Shown piece by piece: positions 62,695-64,000 of a stretch of 64,000 bases of DNA (positions are counted from its first letter, which is position 1; every line of letters starts with the position of its first letter). The stretch covers positions 1 to 64,000 of the forward strand of contig JAFGPC010000090.1 of assembly GCA_016926155.1 (NCBI GenBank). The letters are read 5' to 3'. The notes under the pieces are model-generated. The model made no database searches and was not told the origin of the DNA. It worked only from the letters and a program-made list of their open reading frames with translations. The stretch is from Sedimentisphaerales bacterium. GTDB taxonomy: Bacteria; Planctomycetota; Phycisphaerae; Sedimentisphaerales; Anaerohalosphaeraceae. A program made the position numbers and the translations under genes.

Positions 62695-64000
62695 ATGAGC
62701 CTGAATAGGGCGCTTGTTGTCCAGATATTTATGTGGATAAAAGTTATGATATTTGTAATTTTCCTTTCAAGCTTTGTTCTTCCGATACCATTAGGTATTG
62801 GACAGGATATTTCCGGTCCACCTGCAGCCGTTTCAGAAAAACCCGCCGATCTTGAAGTGCTGCCCGTAGAACCAACCGCGGCCAATAGTGTCAAGCTTAC
62901 CATAGAAAGTCTTGAATCTTTCAAAAAAACCGTAACGGATTCTTCCAATCTTGAGCAGGAACAGAAGACAAAGCTTCTTGAGATATATGATCAGGCCATT
63001 GCTCAGTTAAAAGCAGCAGAAGAATCTCTCGTCAAGAAAGAACAATATCTTCAGGTTCGTCAGGCCGTACCGAGTGAATTGGAACGAATCAAAGGATTAT
63101 TGGCTGAGCCCATGCCGGAGCAGGTGGCGAGCGCACCGACGGATATGACTTTGCAGGATATGGAACAGGCCCGTACCCAGGCCAAAGTACAGTATGATGA
63201 AGCCAAGAAAAATTCCGATACGCTTGAGAATGAGCCGCGTCGTCGTGCCGAACGGCGAACCAAGATTCCTGAAGAGGTCAATGCGGCTCAGGAGCAATTG
63301 ACCCAATTGCGAGAAAAACTTACGACAGTTATCACAGATCCGAAACCTACGGAGATTCCGACTGCGAATCGATACCTGCAGCAGACGCAGGTCCGCTCTT
63401 TGGAAGCGCGTATTGAATCCATTACAGAGGAACGTCTCTTTTATGATGCTGCTCCCAATCTTCTGGCCGCCCGACGGGATTTAGCCACTCGTCAGTTAAC
63501 GCTGGCAGAGAAACGTATACAATTCTGGGAGCAGAAAGTCAGTGAGAAACAGAGGTCTCTCGCGCAGGAAGCTCAGAAAAAGGCCATACAGGCCGTAAAA
63601 GAAACAAAACAGGCGGACCCGGTTGTTCAGATCCTTGCCGAGGAGAACGCCGGATTGGCCAAGCTGCAGACCGAATTAATTGTAAAAATCGACACGGCAA
63701 AAAAATATCAGACCGGCCTGGTGCAGCAGGTTACACAATTGGAAAAGACGTTTCAGGACACCAAGGACAATGTCGAACGTGCGGGCGGAGTGACCAATGT
63801 ACTGGGCATGTTTCTGCTGGGCAAACGCAATGAACTGCCAGAAGTGTCTGCCAGTCGGCAACGGATTCGTGAGTGGACGTTGGAAATCGCCCAGGCCCAA
63901 TTGGGAGTCAATGAATATGATCGTAAATGGGTAGAAATGGCGAACCTGGACAACCAGGTCGATGAGATTCTATCCAGAGTGGATCCTTCGGTTTCGACCG
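62695..64000 (+). CDS. MscK/MscS-porin-like channel, N-terminal part (truncated by window)
   Basis: 435 codons are open and run off the window edge, so this is a partial gene. Signal-like N-terminus with a hydrophobic run (about 14-36), then a long helical periplasmic region with the coiled-coil heptads of MscK-type channels (EQARTQAKVQYDEAKKN, LTQLREKLT, ATRQLTLAEKRIQFWEQKV). The pore domain must lie beyond the window. ATG 62695 lies nine bases after GGAG. Large MscS relatives release solutes on osmotic shock. Channel assignment is inferred from the N-terminal part only. Confidence 0.72.
   Translation, partial: MSLNRALVVQIFMWIKVMIFVIFLSSFVLPIPLGIGQDISGPPAAVSEKPADLEVLPVEPTAANSVKLTIESLESFKKTVTDSSNLEQEQKTKLLEIYDQAIAQLKAAEESLVKKEQYLQVRQAVPSELERIKGLLAEPMPEQVASAPTDMTLQDMEQARTQAKVQYDEAKKNSDTLENEPRRRAERRTKIPEEVNAAQEQLTQLREKLTTVITDPKPTEIPTANRYLQQTQVRSLEARIESITEERLFYDAAPNLLAARRDLATRQLTLAEKRIQFWEQKVSEKQRSLAQEAQKKAIQAVKETKQADPVVQILAEENAGLAKLQTELIVKIDTAKKYQTGLVQQVTQLEKTFQDTKDNVERAGGVTNVLGMFLLGKRNELPEVSASRQRIREWTLEIAQAQLGVNEYDRKWVEMANLDNQVDEILSRVDPSVST

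Noticed and set aside
1-64000. CRISPR array, prophage, transposase, tRNA or rRNA
   Set aside because: None recognised on either strand; intergenic gaps are short and were read individually.

Overview
The window reads as a piece of a planctomycete chromosome, most likely class Phycisphaerae (Sedimentisphaerales-like). This is inference from content: dockerin-type EF-hand proteins beside PEP-CTERM proteins, a Tat-exported sulfatase with a lipoprotein alpha-L-fucosidase, SH3 and AsmA-like envelope proteins, lpxB (a lipid A outer membrane), MJ0042-type zinc ribbons fused to membrane domains, and small unrecognised proteins inside housekeeping operons. Base composition is mid-GC in genes, with one AT-rich gap at about 58.6-59.0 kb. 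I saw no tRNA, rRNA, CRISPR array, transposase or phage gene.

Layout. 0-4.2 kb: end of a GHL10-type glycosylhydrolase, an OPT peptide transporter, a small membrane protein and an exported bleomycin-hydrolase-like peptidase. 4.3-7.9 kb: a PilT-type ATPase from its own promoter, two paralogous zinc-ribbon membrane proteins and arfB. 7.9-13.2 kb: a MalY/PatB lyase divergent from a sodium:solute symporter, an MscS channel and a RodA/FtsW protein. 13.6-17.3 kb: a duplicated cassette of two dockerin proteins and three PEP-CTERM proteins. 17.4-25.9 kb: a lipoprotein, a prepilin, purD, a 1085-residue AsmA-like protein, an SH3 protein and a rhomboid-TPR protein. 26.2-28.6 kb: an ECF sigma factor, its membrane partner and a PDZ protein. 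28.8-32.5 kb: Nudix hydrolase, small membrane protein, sulfatase and a three-repeat secreted protein. 32.7-37.5 kb: the ffh-rpsP-trmD-rplS-yraN operon with a structured leader, then tatD. 37.5-41.6 kb: PhoD-like phosphatase, GH29 fucosidase and an RRM protein. 41.9-47.3 kb: a five-gene LolA-like / FtsX permease / ATPase / beta-barrel operon. 47.3-57.3 kb: psd-pssA, two unknown secreted proteins, hemW, a zinc-ribbon protein, lepA and a double-domain esterase. 57.4-64 kb: lpxB, a probable non-coding RNA, queA, a MazG-like protein, a eukaryote-type UDP-sugar pyrophosphorylase and the start of an MscK-like channel.

How they fit together. Much of the window serves the cell envelope and use of external polymers: peptide capture (exported peptidase and OPT), sulfated or fucosylated glycans (sulfatase, fucosidase, esterases, phosphatase), lipid A and phospholipid synthesis (lpxB, psd, pssA), and lipid or lipoprotein traffic (LolA-like operon, AsmA-like protein). 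The most unusual items are the candidate RNA at 59.01-59.15 kb, with a promoter, two alternative helices and a terminator, and the dockerin/PEP-CTERM double cassette. Next come the LolA-like transport operon and the three-hairpin leader of ffh. All assignments come from reading the sequence; no database search was run.
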